Below, piece by piece: positions 9,734-18,917 of a stretch of DNA of 64,000 nucleotides. How positions within the stretch are numbered: position 1 is the stretch's first letter; each line of letters begins with the position of its first letter. A model generated the notes under the pieces. That model was not told where the DNA came from, did not search any database, and saw nothing but the letters and a program-made list of their open reading frames with translations. Source of the DNA: Muribaculaceae bacterium (lineage in GTDB: Bacteria; Bacteroidota; Bacteroidia; Bacteroidales; Muribaculaceae); the NCBI GenBank assembly GCA_017505535.1, contig JAFVPD010000031.1:62001-126000 (forward strand), written 5' to 3'. Position numbers and translations under genes: made by a program.

Positions 9734-10309
9734 TTATTTTTTCTTTTTCTTCTTTTGTACAGTCCACCCAAAACGTCCTATTTTCTCTCCTTGAGTATAA
9801 TAGGCGCCATGATTATAACTAACGAGCTGTGCCTGTTCCATATTAAATGCGCCTGTCGTAGGATCAAGATATTGCTCATCGGCAAGCACATTCACCACTT
9901 CGGCTAAAAACATATGATGCGAACCAAGAGGAATTATTTCCTTTACACGGCATTCTATACTGATTGGAGCTTGCTCAACATAGGGACAAGTCACTGCGAC
10001 TCCATCAATTGGGGTCAGTCCGGTTTCTTTCCATTTATCAAAATCACGACCCGATTTCACGCCACACCAATCAACAGCTTGGGCCATTTCTTTTGTTGTG
10101 AGATTAATTGTGAACTGCATCTCTTCTTTGATGATTTGATAGCTATGCCTTTCTGGACGCACCGAGATGTAACACATTGCCGGATTTGTACATACAGTCC
10201 CGGTCCATGCAACAGTAATGAGGTTGCGACGTTGTGGAGAATTCCCACAACTGACCAATACTGCGGGTAACGGATATATCATTGTCCCGGGTTTCCAGCT
10301 CTGTTTCAT
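9734..10309 (-). CDS. Flavin reductase-like (FMN-binding split barrel) protein
   Basis: The 191-residue protein has the flavin reductase / FMN-binding split-barrel fold: an N-terminal strand pair MIYPLPAVLVSCG, then NLITVAWTGTVCTNPAMCYISVRPERHSY, which shapes the flavin pocket in this family. Such proteins reduce flavins or act as isolated electron carriers; substrate is unknown. I start at the ATG at 10309 (MKQSWKPGTM) because the longer frame begins with TTG inside the pyrI stop region. The C-terminus is a run of seven lysines encoded by an A-rich tract, which may be slippage-prone. Confidence 0.85.
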   Translation of the reverse strand: MKQSWKPGTMIYPLPAVLVSCGNSPQRRNLITVAWTGTVCTNPAMCYISVRPERHSYQIIKEEMQFTINLTTKEMAQAVDWCGVKSGRDFDKWKETGLTPIDGVAVTCPYVEQAPISIECRVKEIIPLGSHHMFLAEVVNVLADEQYLDPTTGAFNMEQAQLVSYNHGAYYTQGEKIGRFGWTVQKKKKKK

Positions 10310-10320
10310 CAACAAGAAAG

Positions 10321-10785
10321 TCAATCAATTATGGCTTCGCTACTTTTCACAGTGTGTCCACAATAATGACAACGTATCGTTACATCATCATTATCAACGA
10401 CTTCAAATCGAGTTTTCATCGGCTCATTATTGGTGATGCATTTAGGGTTATTGCATTTCACAATTCCTACAATTGTTTCAGGCAATGACACTCGATGTTT
10501 TTCCACGACTTCAAAATCGCGTATAATATTTACTTTTGCCGATGGGGCAATCAAAGCAATGCGGTTTAGAATTGCTTCAGGGAACAGAACATCTGCAACT
10601 TTGATTATGCCTTTAGTTCCAAGTTTACTGCTTTCGAGATTATTTCCTATCGTAATGTGAGTCTGCAACTTTTCAATTCCAAGAATTTTCACAGCTTTGA
10701 AAAGCATTGACGATGGTATATGATCTATTACCGTTCCATTTTGTAATGCAGCTACGGCAAGTTCTTTTTTATTTGTTGTCATCAC
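10321..10785 (-). CDS. pyrI: Aspartate carbamoyltransferase regulatory chain
   Basis: The regulatory subunit binds nucleotides and holds the catalytic trimers together. The 154-residue chain has an N-terminal allosteric domain (about 1-100) and a C-terminal zinc domain with C111, C116, C139 and C142 (CNNPKC and CHYC). Its start overlaps the pyrB stop by 4 bases (ATGA), implying translational coupling and a fixed stoichiometry. The enzyme is therefore likely to be of the allosteric E. coli type. Confidence 0.97.
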   Translation of the reverse strand: MMTTNKKELAVAALQNGTVIDHIPSSMLFKAVKILGIEKLQTHITIGNNLESSKLGTKGIIKVADVLFPEAILNRIALIAPSAKVNIIRDFEVVEKHRVSLPETIVGIVKCNNPKCITNNEPMKTRFEVVDNDDVTIRCHYCGHTVKSSEAIID

Positions 10786-11711
10786 TTGTCCTCCTTGTTT
10801 ATATCAATACCTAATGCTTTACATATTATAGCTTGACGAGCATATAATCCATTTTGAGCCTGTTGGAAGTAATAGGCTTTTGGGTTATCATCTACATCAT
10901 AGTCGATTTCATTGACACGAGGTAGCGGGTGAAGTATGCGCAAATTATCACGAGAGCCGTCGAGCATTGCATTGTGAAGCGTATATAAATTTTTCACGCG
11001 CTCATATTCCATTATATCGGTGAATCGTTCACGTTGCACTCTCGTCATATAAATAATATCGGACGAATTTATCACCTCAGCTGAGAATTCTTTATGCTCG
11101 GTATATTTAATTCCATTTTTATCACAGAAATCTTTATATTCAGCAGGCATTTTCAACTCATCACATGCAACAAATCGGAATGTCGGATTGAAATATTGCA
11201 TTGCCATTAACAATGAATGTACTGTTCGACCATATTTCAAGTCGCCAACCATTGTTATTGTGAGGTTATCAAGAGTTCCTTGCGTTTTGTATATCGAATA
11301 TAAATCAAGCATTGTTTGTGATGGGTGCTGATTTGCTCCATCTCCGGCATTGATTACAGGTGTATCGGTAACTTCACTAGCATACCGCGCAGCTCCTTCG
11401 AGATAGTGGCGCATTATTATCAAGTCAACATAATTACTCACCATCTTAATGGTATCCTTCAAAGTTTCACCTTTTGAAGAACTTGTTGTACTTGCATCGG
11501 AGAAACCTATTATTCTACCACCCAAGCGGTTTACTGCGGTCTCAAAGCTGAGACGAGTACGCGTTGATGGTTCAAAAAACAAGGTGGCAATAACTTTGCC
11601 ATCAAGGATTTTGTGATTTGGATTCTCCTCGAAGTATCGTGCTTGATTGAGCAAGCTGAGAATCTCTTCTTTACTTATATCAGAGATTGAAACGAGGCTA
11701 CTGCTATTCAT
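10782..11711 (-). CDS. pyrB: Aspartate carbamoyltransferase catalytic chain
   Basis: Catalyses carbamoyl phosphate + aspartate to carbamoylaspartate, the committed pyrimidine step. The 309-residue chain shows the carbamoyl phosphate loop STRTR (49-53), the SSSKGET loop (about 77-83), HPSQ (129-132) and the aspartate-binding [10 protein letters not shown] near residue 262. It is the first gene of pyrB-pyrI-flavin reductase-glyA. Two TAACTTTG elements lie upstream. No pyrimidine attenuator is visible in the 5' region. Confidence 0.97.
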   Translation of the reverse strand: MNSSSLVSISDISKEEILSLLNQARYFEENPNHKILDGKVIATLFFEPSTRTRLSFETAVNRLGGRIIGFSDASTTSSSKGETLKDTIKMVSNYVDLIIMRHYLEGAARYASEVTDTPVINAGDGANQHPSQTMLDLYSIYKTQGTLDNLTITMVGDLKYGRTVHSLLMAMQYFNPTFRFVACDELKMPAEYKDFCDKNGIKYTEHKEFSAEVINSSDIIYMTRVQRERFTDIMEYERVKNLYTLHNAMLDGSRDNLRILHPLPRVNEIDYDVDDNPKAYYFQQAQNGLYARQAIICKALGIDINKEDK

Positions 11712-11748
11712 CGCTTGAATTGACTTTAGGGTGATTAATTATAATAAT

Positions 11749-11768
11749 CAAAGTTAGCCACAAAGTTA
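11749..11768 (-). promoter_or_regulatory. Two -7 promoter elements of the pyrBI unit
   Basis: TAACTTTG occurs twice on the minus strand (11749-11756 and 11761-11768), 38 and 50 bases before pyrB; either or both may be used. Confidence 0.6.
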
Positions 11769-11825
11769 ACTCATTCTTGAGCGACAAGCAAATTATTTAA
11801 GCATGAATTTTCAGTAAATTTAAGT

Positions 11826-12416
11826 TTAATCTGATATTGAATTCTCATCATCACCAATTTCTTCTTCCAAGGCCTGACGCATTTCCTTGAGCAATCGTCT
11901 ATTGCGCATTTTTGAGATTAGGCCCACTATTGCCCCCACAATCAAGCCTACCCATGCGCCATATACCACCTCAGGGGTTTCTAATTTGTGTATTTCCATC
12001 AACATAAACACAATCAATGGAGCACCGGTTATAATTCCAATCCACCCAACACCACGGTATAAACGTTCCATGTCATACACTGTGATTAGTGCTTCTTTTA
12101 TCGACATTTTCATATAATTCATCGTGCGCAACTTATTCCACACATAAGCCATTGAAATTGCCATGATAACAAAAAACACCATGTAGCTTATATACAATTC
12201 AGGCCTCACCTCCACTTGCGATGCAAATAAAACCATCCACAATGGAGATATCACACAAAACAACAGTTTCACGCCAAATTGCGTTGTGAGTCTTTGCTTT
12301 GCATTTGTAGCTTTATTTTTTTTCAATCTTTCGGTCAAACGATGATTTGCCTCCTCAACCTTATCTATGCGCAACTCAATCTGTTGCCATTGTTTTTTCA
12401 ATTCGTCAAGTTCCAT
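11826..12416 (-). CDS. Membrane protein next to an ECF sigma gene, possible anti-sigma factor
   Basis: The 196-residue protein has a charged coiled-coil-like N-terminus (MELDELKKQWQQIELRIDKV, about 1-40) followed by four hydrophobic segments near 50-68, 76-95, 120-140 and 150-170 and an acidic tail. It is the next gene after the second ECF sigma factor, 13 bases downstream of it. Bacteroidales sigma genes are often followed by such short cytoplasmic-helix plus multi-span proteins. An anti-sigma role is inferred from this layout only; no known anti-sigma domain is visible. Confidence 0.65.
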   Translation of the reverse strand: MELDELKKQWQQIELRIDKVEEANHRLTERLKKNKATNAKQRLTTQFGVKLLFCVISPLWMVLFASQVEVRPELYISYMVFFVIMAISMAYVWNKLRTMNYMKMSIKEALITVYDMERLYRGVGWIGIITGAPLIVFMLMEIHKLETPEVVYGAWVGLIVGAIVGLISKMRNRRLLKEMRQALEEEIGDDENSISD

Positions 12417-12429
12417 AATCGTCTATCCA

Positions 12430-12918
12430 TTATTTATTACCACTTTCTATTAACTTTGCTTTAATACGATGCAACCGCGATGCCACATTATTGCGCGTCA
12501 AACCGGTCACTTCGGCTATTTCATCGTAGGATTTTTCATCAAGCCACATCAAAATAATAGCCTTTTCCATTCGATTAAGTCGATTTATCAATTGATACAT
12601 CTCCTTTAACTGCGAACTACGACTGTCATCATAGGGAATATCTATAATTTCATCTACCGGCAATGAGATGCCAAATTTTCCACTACGACGAAATATCGAT
12701 ACGCAGGTATTGATACACACTCGATAAACCCATGTTGAGAGTTGTGCATCACCCCTAAACCCGTCCATTCCTTGCCACAAATTAACCATCACCTCTTGAT
12801 AGAGATCATTAAAATGATTTTCATCATTGGCATACATATAGCACACCTTATAGATTATCTGCTTGTTACAATCTATTAGGGCAAGAAAGCGCTGTTCTTT
12901 TTCTTCTTTTTTATTCAT
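12430..12918 (-). CDS. ECF-type RNA polymerase sigma factor
   Basis: The 162-residue sigma factor has region 2 (about 18-85) with FNDLYQEVMVNLWQGMDGF and AQLSTWVYRVCINTCVSIFRR, and region 4 (about 105-155) with YDEIAEVTGLTRNNVASRLHRIKAKL as the helix-turn-helix. The gene heads a two-gene unit with the membrane protein downstream, the usual arrangement for membrane-regulated ECF factors. No canonical TAnnTTTG element was found upstream, which would fit self-recognition of a different promoter. Confidence 0.92.
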   Translation of the reverse strand: MNKKEEKEQRFLALIDCNKQIIYKVCYMYANDENHFNDLYQEVMVNLWQGMDGFRGDAQLSTWVYRVCINTCVSIFRRSGKFGISLPVDEIIDIPYDDSRSSQLKEMYQLINRLNRMEKAIILMWLDEKSYDEIAEVTGLTRNNVASRLHRIKAKLIESGNK

Positions 12919-13032
12919 TAATCCCGATGATGTTTAATCGTTAGACGCAAATTAATGGGATTAGTTGCATAAACAACTCAAAAATTGTCAACAAAATTAC
13001 ATTTTCAGCCCCATAATCCCATAATTAATTTG

Positions 13033-13040
13033 TATTTTTG
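13033..13040 (+). promoter_or_regulatory. -7 promoter element
   Basis: TATTTTTG, 45 bases before the ATG at 13086. A 6-codon frame (ATG at 13051, TGA at 13069) lies in the leader. Confidence 0.6.
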
Positions 13041-13085
13041 TAGTCAACAAATGGCACTACTATCTCTTTGACACAATTTACACAC

Positions 13086-13730
13086 ATGAAACAACATTTA
13101 TCCGACATATTATCATCAATAAAAGAATGTAATAGTTTATTAGATAATGGAGCAATAGAAGATGCTGTACTTCTATCGGGCGAAGCTCTTGCTAAAGCCC
13201 ATCACTTTTGGGCCTCTGCTATAAACAACCATAGCGAATCTCAACACGAAGTAAACATCATGGCAATAGCCGCATCAATCCACTGCTATGCTTTAGCTCT
13301 CATGGGAAAAACCAATGATGCTTATTCCACAGCAATTGGAGCCATACTTCAAATTACGATAGACAACAACCGAAGTCGCAACATTGACAATTCAATGCTA
13401 TCTATTTACACTACAGCGGCAGTATCGTTAATGAGAATATTGTCAGAAAACCCACCATGCGACTCTGAGGCCAAAGAACATGGCACTATCATCACTCGCT
13501 ACATCGCCTCTTTATTATACTATTATTACAATCTCATTGGCAATGAGATACCCGATTCGCCATACTTAGAATCGGCTTACGCTGCACTCAATCATTTAAG
13601 ACAATTCACAACAATAGAAACTCCTACTATAAATGTTCTTGGGCAATGGGTTTCACCCAATGAGCCCCACGACATCATCGGAGATCTCATAGGGCGAAGC
13701 AGAGCCCTATCATTACTATCAGATTTATAA
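13086..13730 (+). CDS. Cytoplasmic helical protein of unknown function
   Basis: I do not recognise this 214-residue protein. It has no signal peptide or membrane segment. The first two thirds read as antiparallel helices with alanine-rich, weakly TPR-like spacing (EDAVLLSGEALAKAHHFWASAI, ASIHCYALALMGKTNDAYSTAI). The end (EPHDIIGDLIGRSRALSLL) is short and acidic to basic. I chose the ATG at 13086; an upstream TTG at 13068 is also in frame. It shares a strand with bcp-ispD-recG, 18 bases upstream of bcp, so it may lead that operon. Confidence 0.7.
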   Translation: MKQHLSDILSSIKECNSLLDNGAIEDAVLLSGEALAKAHHFWASAINNHSESQHEVNIMAIAASIHCYALALMGKTNDAYSTAIGAILQITIDNNRSRNIDNSMLSIYTTAAVSLMRILSENPPCDSEAKEHGTIITRYIASLLYYYYNLIGNEIPDSPYLESAYAALNHLRQFTTIETPTINVLGQWVSPNEPHDIIGDLIGRSRALSLLSDL

Positions 13731-13748
13731 CCTTTAAAAACTACGATT

Positions 13749-14198
13749 ATGAATATTGGAGACAAGATACCTCAATCACTTGGGTTTGACATGAATGGAA
13801 ATGAAGTGCTTTCATCTCAGTTTGCAGGGAAAAAGCTTGTGATATATTTCTATCCCAAAGATAACACTCCCGGGTGTACCGCCGAAGCTTGCAGCTTTAG
13901 CAACGAATATTCTCAACTGCGCAATGCCGGATACGAAATCATCGGAATAAGCAAAGATTCTGCAACATCTCACAAAAAATTTGCAGAAAAATATTCTTTA
14001 CCTTTTACTTTAATTTCTGACGTTGATTTAAAACTAAATCAGGAATTTGGAGTATGGAGAGAAAAGAAAATGTGTGGCCGCACATCAATGGGGACCGTAC
14101 GCACGACTTTCGTCACCGACACCGATGGCATCATAACACACATCATCTCAAAAGTGGACACCAAAAACGCCGCCAACCAGATTCTTGAGCTCAAATGA
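13749..14198 (+). CDS. bcp: Thioredoxin-dependent thiol peroxidase
   Basis: Peroxiredoxin of the BCP/PrxQ class that reduces hydrogen peroxide and organic hydroperoxides with thioredoxin. The 149-residue protein has the peroxidatic cysteine C43 in DNTPGCTAEACSF, with C48 five residues later, the PrxQ resolving position, so an intramolecular disulfide is expected. The length is standard. Its stop overlaps the ispD start by 4 bases. Confidence 0.95.
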   Translation: MNIGDKIPQSLGFDMNGNEVLSSQFAGKKLVIYFYPKDNTPGCTAEACSFSNEYSQLRNAGYEIIGISKDSATSHKKFAEKYSLPFTLISDVDLKLNQEFGVWREKKMCGRTSMGTVRTTFVTDTDGIITHIISKVDTKNAANQILELK

Positions 14199-14887
14199 CA
14201 ACACCTCCAATCTATAACATAATAGTCGCAGCCGGCAAAGGCACTCGATTTGGCGCAGAGCTCCCTAAACAGTTTTGCATGCTCAACGAGCTCCCTATAT
14301 TAATGCACACAATCAACCAAATGCGCATTGCCCTACCGACGTCTAAAATCGTCGTAGTCCTGAATCGGGATTTTGTTGATTTTTGGAACGAACTATGCGA
14401 TAAATTCCAATTCTCATCGCCTCAAATTGTCATTGGAGGAGAGACTCGTTGGCAATCGGTAAAAAATGCTATTGACTCAATTGCCGAAGCCATTCCCGAC
14501 AACTCTACCATCACAATCCACGATGGGGCTCGTCCCATCATAGACAAGCAGATGGTTGCTCGCACCATTAATGCCACATTAACCCATTCAGGTGCAATCC
14601 CGGTCATACCGGTAACTGATTCGATCAGACAATTATACCACGACGGAACATCTTGCCCGGTTGATCGATCTTGTTATAGAGCAGTGCAAACTCCACAAGC
14701 CTTTCAGGCTCACAAACTCATTAAAGCTTACACACTTCCATATTGCGATAGCTTTACTGACGATGCATCAGTTTTGGCCGCAGCAAACTTTAACGACATC
14801 GCTTTGGTTGAAGGCGACCCAAAGAACATAAAAATAACCCACCCATCCGACATTAAAATTGCGGCTATATACATGAGCGAACAATGA
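14195..14887 (+). CDS. ispD: 2-C-methyl-D-erythritol 4-phosphate cytidylyltransferase
   Basis: Third step of the MEP isoprenoid pathway, coupling CTP to methylerythritol phosphate. The 230-residue chain shows the nucleotide-binding signature VAAGKGTRFGAELPKQF (11-27), the GGETRWQSV motif and HDGARP. Length is standard. It overlaps bcp and recG by 4 bases each (ATGA), so all three genes are translationally coupled, although their functions are unrelated. Confidence 0.96.
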   Translation: MTTPPIYNIIVAAGKGTRFGAELPKQFCMLNELPILMHTINQMRIALPTSKIVVVLNRDFVDFWNELCDKFQFSSPQIVIGGETRWQSVKNAIDSIAEAIPDNSTITIHDGARPIIDKQMVARTINATLTHSGAIPVIPVTDSIRQLYHDGTSCPVDRSCYRAVQTPQAFQAHKLIKAYTLPYCDSFTDDASVLAAANFNDIALVEGDPKNIKITHPSDIKIAAIYMSEQ

Positions 14888-16974
14888 ATCGGCTACGAGA
14901 CACCAACATAATGTATCTCAAAGGAGTTGGACCTGCGAGAGCAGAACTACTTGATAAACAACTCGGTATCAAGTCATTCTTCGACCTTCTCTTCCACTTC
15001 CCTACAAATTACATTGATAGGTCAACGACCTATCGCATTAAAGACTTTTCAGGCGAAATGCCCGCTATACAACTCAAAGGTCGTTTCATATCTTTCACCA
15101 CCCAAGGAGAAGGCGCAAGAACACGTCTTATCGGACTATTCAGTGACGGTTCGGGAACGATTGAGGTCGTATGGTTTCAAAAGATCAAGCAAATACGCAA
15201 AGCTTATAGCACAGGTTTTGAATATGTTTTATTCGGCAAACCAACCCTATTCAATAATCGTTGGAATATTGTACACCCCGAAATAGACACGCCATCGTCA
15301 GCAATTGCCACCCAAGGCATCAGAGGCGTATATCCTTTAACAGAAACGCTCCGCAACCGAGGAATTACGTCTCGAGTAATATTTAATTGGGTTCAAACCA
15401 TTCTCTCAAACATCAAAGAAATTAGCGAAACATTACCCCAATCGGTAATCGAACGCAACCATCTAATGGGATTACTTGACGCGATTAAAAACATTCACAC
15501 TCCACAGAGCCCAGACCTATTACAAAAAGCTAAACTAAGACTTAAATTTGAAGAGTTGTTCTACATACAACTCAACATATTACAATATACAATCAGACGC
15601 TTATCAGCCATTGGAGGTTTCAATTTCAATCACATTGGAGATTATTTCAACACCTTCTACAACCAATGCCTCCCGTTTGAACTAACAGGAGCTCAAAAAA
15701 GAGTTATCAAAGAAATCAGAGCCGATATGCGCTCAGGGCATCAAATGAACCGGTTGCTTCAAGGAGACGTAGGAAGCGGGAAAACTCTCGTAGCACTTCT
15801 GTGTATGCTCATCGCATTAGACAACAATACACAAGCCTGCCTGATGGCTCCAACCGAAATTCTTGCAACACAACATTTTGAGACAATATCCAATCTTGTA
15901 CAATCAATCGGCGTAAACGTAAAACTGTTGACCGGGTCCACCCGCAAAAAAGAGCGAGATGAAATCCACCGTCAACTTGAAGATGGAAGTTTACACATTC
16001 TCATAGGCACTCATGCCGTAATAGAAGACAACGTCAAGTTTCACAATCTCGGATTTATCGTCATTGACGAGCAGCATAGATTTGGAGTTGCACAACGAGC
16101 TCGGCTTTGGAATAAAAACCACACACCGCCCCACGTGTTGGTGATGACAGCAACGCCCATTCCTCGCACATTGGCGATGACAGTCTATGGTGATTTAGAC
16201 GTATCAATAATAGACGAGCTCCCACCCGGCCGCAAGCCGGTGACAACCGCACTAAGATTTGACAATCAACGGCTTGACGTATATAAACACATTGGGAGAC
16301 AGCTTAAGGAAGGGCGACAAGTTTACATTGTTTATCCCCTCATTCAAGAAAATGAAAAACTTGATTTACGATGTCTTGAAGAGGGATATGAACTGATACG
16401 AGAAACATTCCCGATGTATAAAGTCGCATATGTTCACGGAAAGATGAAACCATCGGAAAAAGATCACCAAATGACCTTGTTTGCAACTCACAAAGCCGAC
16501 ATTCTTGTTGCCACAACAGTCATAGAGGTGGGAGTAAACGTACCCAACGCAACAACAATGCTGATTGAGAATGCCGAACGTTTTGGTTTGTCTCAGCTAC
16601 ACCAACTACGTGGGCGCGTGGGCCGCGGTGAAGGCCAAAGCTATTGCATACTCATGACTAAGCACCAAATAGCCTCAGAAACCCGTAAACGCCTTGAGAT
16701 AATGACGTCAACCACCGATGGATTTTTAATCGCTGAAGCCGACTTGAAAATGCGAGGACCGGGCGATTTGGAAGGCACCATGCAAAGCGGACTGCCACTA
16801 AATCTTCGCATCGCAAACATCGCCACCGACGGACAAATAATTCAATTGGCCCGCGACACAGCCGAAGAAATTCTCAAAGAAGACCCACAATTGAGTCTCC
16901 CTCAAAACAGCATTTTACTAAATCAGCTTAAACTCCTATTCAACAAAGTGATAGATTGGAGCAGAATAAGCTGA
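14884..16974 (+). CDS. recG: ATP-dependent DNA helicase RecG
   Basis: RecG remodels stalled replication forks and branch-migrates Holliday junctions. The 696-residue protein has the N-terminal wedge/OB domain (about 50-160), the Walker A motif GDVGSGKT (about 294-301), the DEQH box (about 394-397), MTATPIPRTLAMT (motif III) and a normal C-terminal helicase lobe with the VGVNVPNAT and QLHQLRGRVGRG motifs. The start at 14884 overlaps the ispD stop. Confidence 0.97.
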   Translation: MNRLRDTNIMYLKGVGPARAELLDKQLGIKSFFDLLFHFPTNYIDRSTTYRIKDFSGEMPAIQLKGRFISFTTQGEGARTRLIGLFSDGSGTIEVVWFQKIKQIRKAYSTGFEYVLFGKPTLFNNRWNIVHPEIDTPSSAIATQGIRGVYPLTETLRNRGITSRVIFNWVQTILSNIKEISETLPQSVIERNHLMGLLDAIKNIHTPQSPDLLQKAKLRLKFEELFYIQLNILQYTIRRLSAIGGFNFNHIGDYFNTFYNQCLPFELTGAQKRVIKEIRADMRSGHQMNRLLQGDVGSGKTLVALLCMLIALDNNTQACLMAPTEILATQHFETISNLVQSIGVNVKLLTGSTRKKERDEIHRQLEDGSLHILIGTHAVIEDNVKFHNLGFIVIDEQHRFGVAQRARLWNKNHTPPHVLVMTATPIPRTLAMTVYGDLDVSIIDELPPGRKPVTTALRFDNQRLDVYKHIGRQLKEGRQVYIVYPLIQENEKLDLRCLEEGYELIRETFPMYKVAYVHGKMKPSEKDHQMTLFATHKADILVATTVIEVGVNVPNATTMLIENAERFGLSQLHQLRGRVGRGEGQSYCILMTKHQIASETRKRLEIMTSTTDGFLIAEADLKMRGPGDLEGTMQSGLPLNLRIANIATDGQIIQLARDTAEEILKEDPQLSLPQNSILLNQLKLLFNKVIDWSRIS

Positions 16975-17112
16975 AACAAAAAACATGTTATAAAACATAT
17001 TTCTTCCGCAACATACACTATCTCAACGCATTACAACGGCAGATTAAGTCATCAACATTTAATTTCACATATTTTACGACGCCAAAAATTTCGCTAATTG
17101 CTTGAAAATATG

Positions 17113-17120
17113 TAACTTTG
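17113..17120 (+). promoter_or_regulatory. -7 promoter element of ndk
   Basis: TAACTTTG, 34 bases upstream of the ndk start codon. Confidence 0.65.
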
Positions 17121-17153
17121 AAAGAATTTTTATCGCAAAACAGCTAAAGAATC

Positions 17154-17615
17154 ATGGAACAAACCCTTGTTATAATCAAACCCTCGGCAATAGAGCGTGG
17201 TCTCATCGGCGAAATCATCTCTCGTTTTCAACGTAAAGGCTTAAACATTGCCGGACTAAAAATGATGCAACTTGATGAAAAAATATTGCGCGAGCATTAT
17301 GCCCATCTTGTTGATCGACCATTTTTCCCATGGATTCTTGAGTCAATGATGGCCACTCCGGTGATAGTTGCTTGCATCAAAGGAACCGACGCAGTCAGCA
17401 TCGTGAGAATGATGACTGGAGCAACAAACGGGCGAAAAGCCGAGCCAGGCACCATCAGAGGCGACTTCAGTGTAAGTTCACAAGAAAACATTATTCACGC
17501 TTCAGATAGCGTTGAAAATGCAATTATTGAAATAAACCGCTTCTTCAAACCCGAAGAAATTTTTGATTACACATCGGTAGCGATAAAATTCATTTACGCC
17601 CCAGACGAACATTAA
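17154..17615 (+). CDS. ndk: Nucleoside diphosphate kinase
   Basis: Transfers gamma-phosphate between nucleoside triphosphates and diphosphates through a phosphohistidine. The 153-residue chain begins with the classic MEQTLVIIKPSAIERGLIG and carries the active-site histidine H115 in ENIIHASDS. The Kpn loop and the NGRKAEPGTIRGDF nucleotide motif are intact. It has its own promoter; the peptidase gene follows after 24 bases and may be co-transcribed. Confidence 0.97.
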   Translation: MEQTLVIIKPSAIERGLIGEIISRFQRKGLNIAGLKMMQLDEKILREHYAHLVDRPFFPWILESMMATPVIVACIKGTDAVSIVRMMTGATNGRKAEPGTIRGDFSVSSQENIIHASDSVENAIIEINRFFKPEEIFDYTSVAIKFIYAPDEH

Positions 17616-17639
17616 TTTAACACTAACCATTTTAACCTA

Positions 17640-18620
17640 ATGCTTTTCAACAAAAAAATTACAGTAGCCGCAGTATTGCTCATGGGCCTATGGGTAAGCA
17701 CCTCGGCACAAGAATATCGACTCCCCGACTCTCATGCGGCTGAACATCGCAACTTGATAGCCGAACAATCCAACATCAACGACAAAATCAAAGTCGAGGA
17801 CACAAAACAATTCCTCGATGACCTCTTAAACGACGAAGAAGCCGAGCCAGAAATCGACATCTACACCGAAGGTTGGGACAGCAAACGTGTAAATCCATAC
17901 GTTAATGCCGTAGTTCCCGATACAAAAGATATTGATGTAACAAATTTCTCAATGCCTCACCCCGGATATGTAACATCAGATTATGGCTATCGTCGCCGTT
18001 TCCGTCGCCAACACAAAGGAATCGACATTAAAGCACACATAGGCGACACAATTCGTTCAGCATTTAACGGAAAGATACGTCTCACCAACTATGAAAGAAG
18101 AGGATATGGATATTACGTCATAATTCGCCATGAAAACGGACTTGAAACCGTATATGGCCACCTTTCTAAATTCTTGGTGACAGAAGATCAATATGTAAAA
18201 GCCGGAGACCCCATCGCCCTTGCAGGTAACACAGGTCGCAGTTTTGGAGCTCACCTCCATTTTGAGACTCGTTATATGGGTATTCCCATTAATCCAGCTG
18301 CAATATTTGACTTCCCCAACCAAACAACCCACACCGACATCTATACATTTGACATAAATACTTACAAAAATGCTCGCAACTACTCTGCCGCATCAAATCG
18401 TAAGTACATGGCCAAATATCGCGAAGAAAACAAAGCAAAATTTGAAGCAGCAGCAAAAACAACAGCCAAAGGCAATGGCAAAACCTATCGCATACGTCGC
18501 GGTGATAGCCTTAGCAAAATTGCAACTCGCAACGGAGTTACTGTTAAACAGCTCTGTCGCCTCAATGGGCTAAAAACAACGAGCAAGCTACAAATAGGAC
18601 AAGTAATACGTCTCAGATAA
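17640..18620 (+). CDS. Secreted M23 (LytM) metallopeptidase with C-terminal LysM
   Basis: Predicted envelope peptidoglycan hydrolase or regulator. Order: signal peptide (1-23), acidic linker (about 40-80), M23 domain (about 105-220) and LysM (about 280-326). Zinc and catalytic residues are present: H125 and D129 in HKGIDIKA, H174 in VYGHLS and the HLHFE pair H205/H207. All active-site residues remain, so it is likely an active endopeptidase rather than an EnvC/NlpD-like regulator. LysM binds glycan. A strong terminator follows. Confidence 0.93.
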   Translation: MLFNKKITVAAVLLMGLWVSTSAQEYRLPDSHAAEHRNLIAEQSNINDKIKVEDTKQFLDDLLNDEEAEPEIDIYTEGWDSKRVNPYVNAVVPDTKDIDVTNFSMPHPGYVTSDYGYRRRFRRQHKGIDIKAHIGDTIRSAFNGKIRLTNYERRGYGYYVIIRHENGLETVYGHLSKFLVTEDQYVKAGDPIALAGNTGRSFGAHLHFETRYMGIPINPAAIFDFPNQTTHTDIYTFDINTYKNARNYSAASNRKYMAKYREENKAKFEAAAKTTAKGNGKTYRIRRGDSLSKIATRNGVTVKQLCRLNGLKTTSKLQIGQVIRLR

Positions 18621-18640
18621 CTTTACTCCCTCAATCCTCA

Positions 18641-18690
18641 AAGTAAAAAGGTCTCCGATGGTATCGGAGACCTTTTTACTTTTTGCTATT
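18641..18690 (+). terminator. Rho-independent terminator
   Basis: A perfect 20-bp stem (18641-18660 with 18664-18683) with a GGT loop, ending in a T-rich arm. Confidence 0.92.
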
Positions 18691-18800
18691 TTATCTCAAT
18701 AAATCTGACAAAATTTCACCAAAAATCACCTTTTATAAAAAAAAGATATATTTTTAAAGAAAAAACTTGAAAAATGTTAGGACAATAACAGAAATAATTA

Positions 18801-18808
18801 TAACTTTG
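18801..18808 (+). promoter_or_regulatory. -7 promoter element of gdhA
   Basis: TAACTTTG giving a leader of about 105 bases that contains a 7-bp inverted repeat at 18827-18842 (CAATATT / AATATTG) close to the expected start of the transcript. Confidence 0.6.
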
Positions 18809-18917
18809 CGCCATGATCTTCTACCTCAATATTCCAATATTGAAAACCGGAGACAAAAAACCATATTGATTCATAAATCTACATTATATAATATAATAAT
18901 ATAAAAGGATTAGTCTT

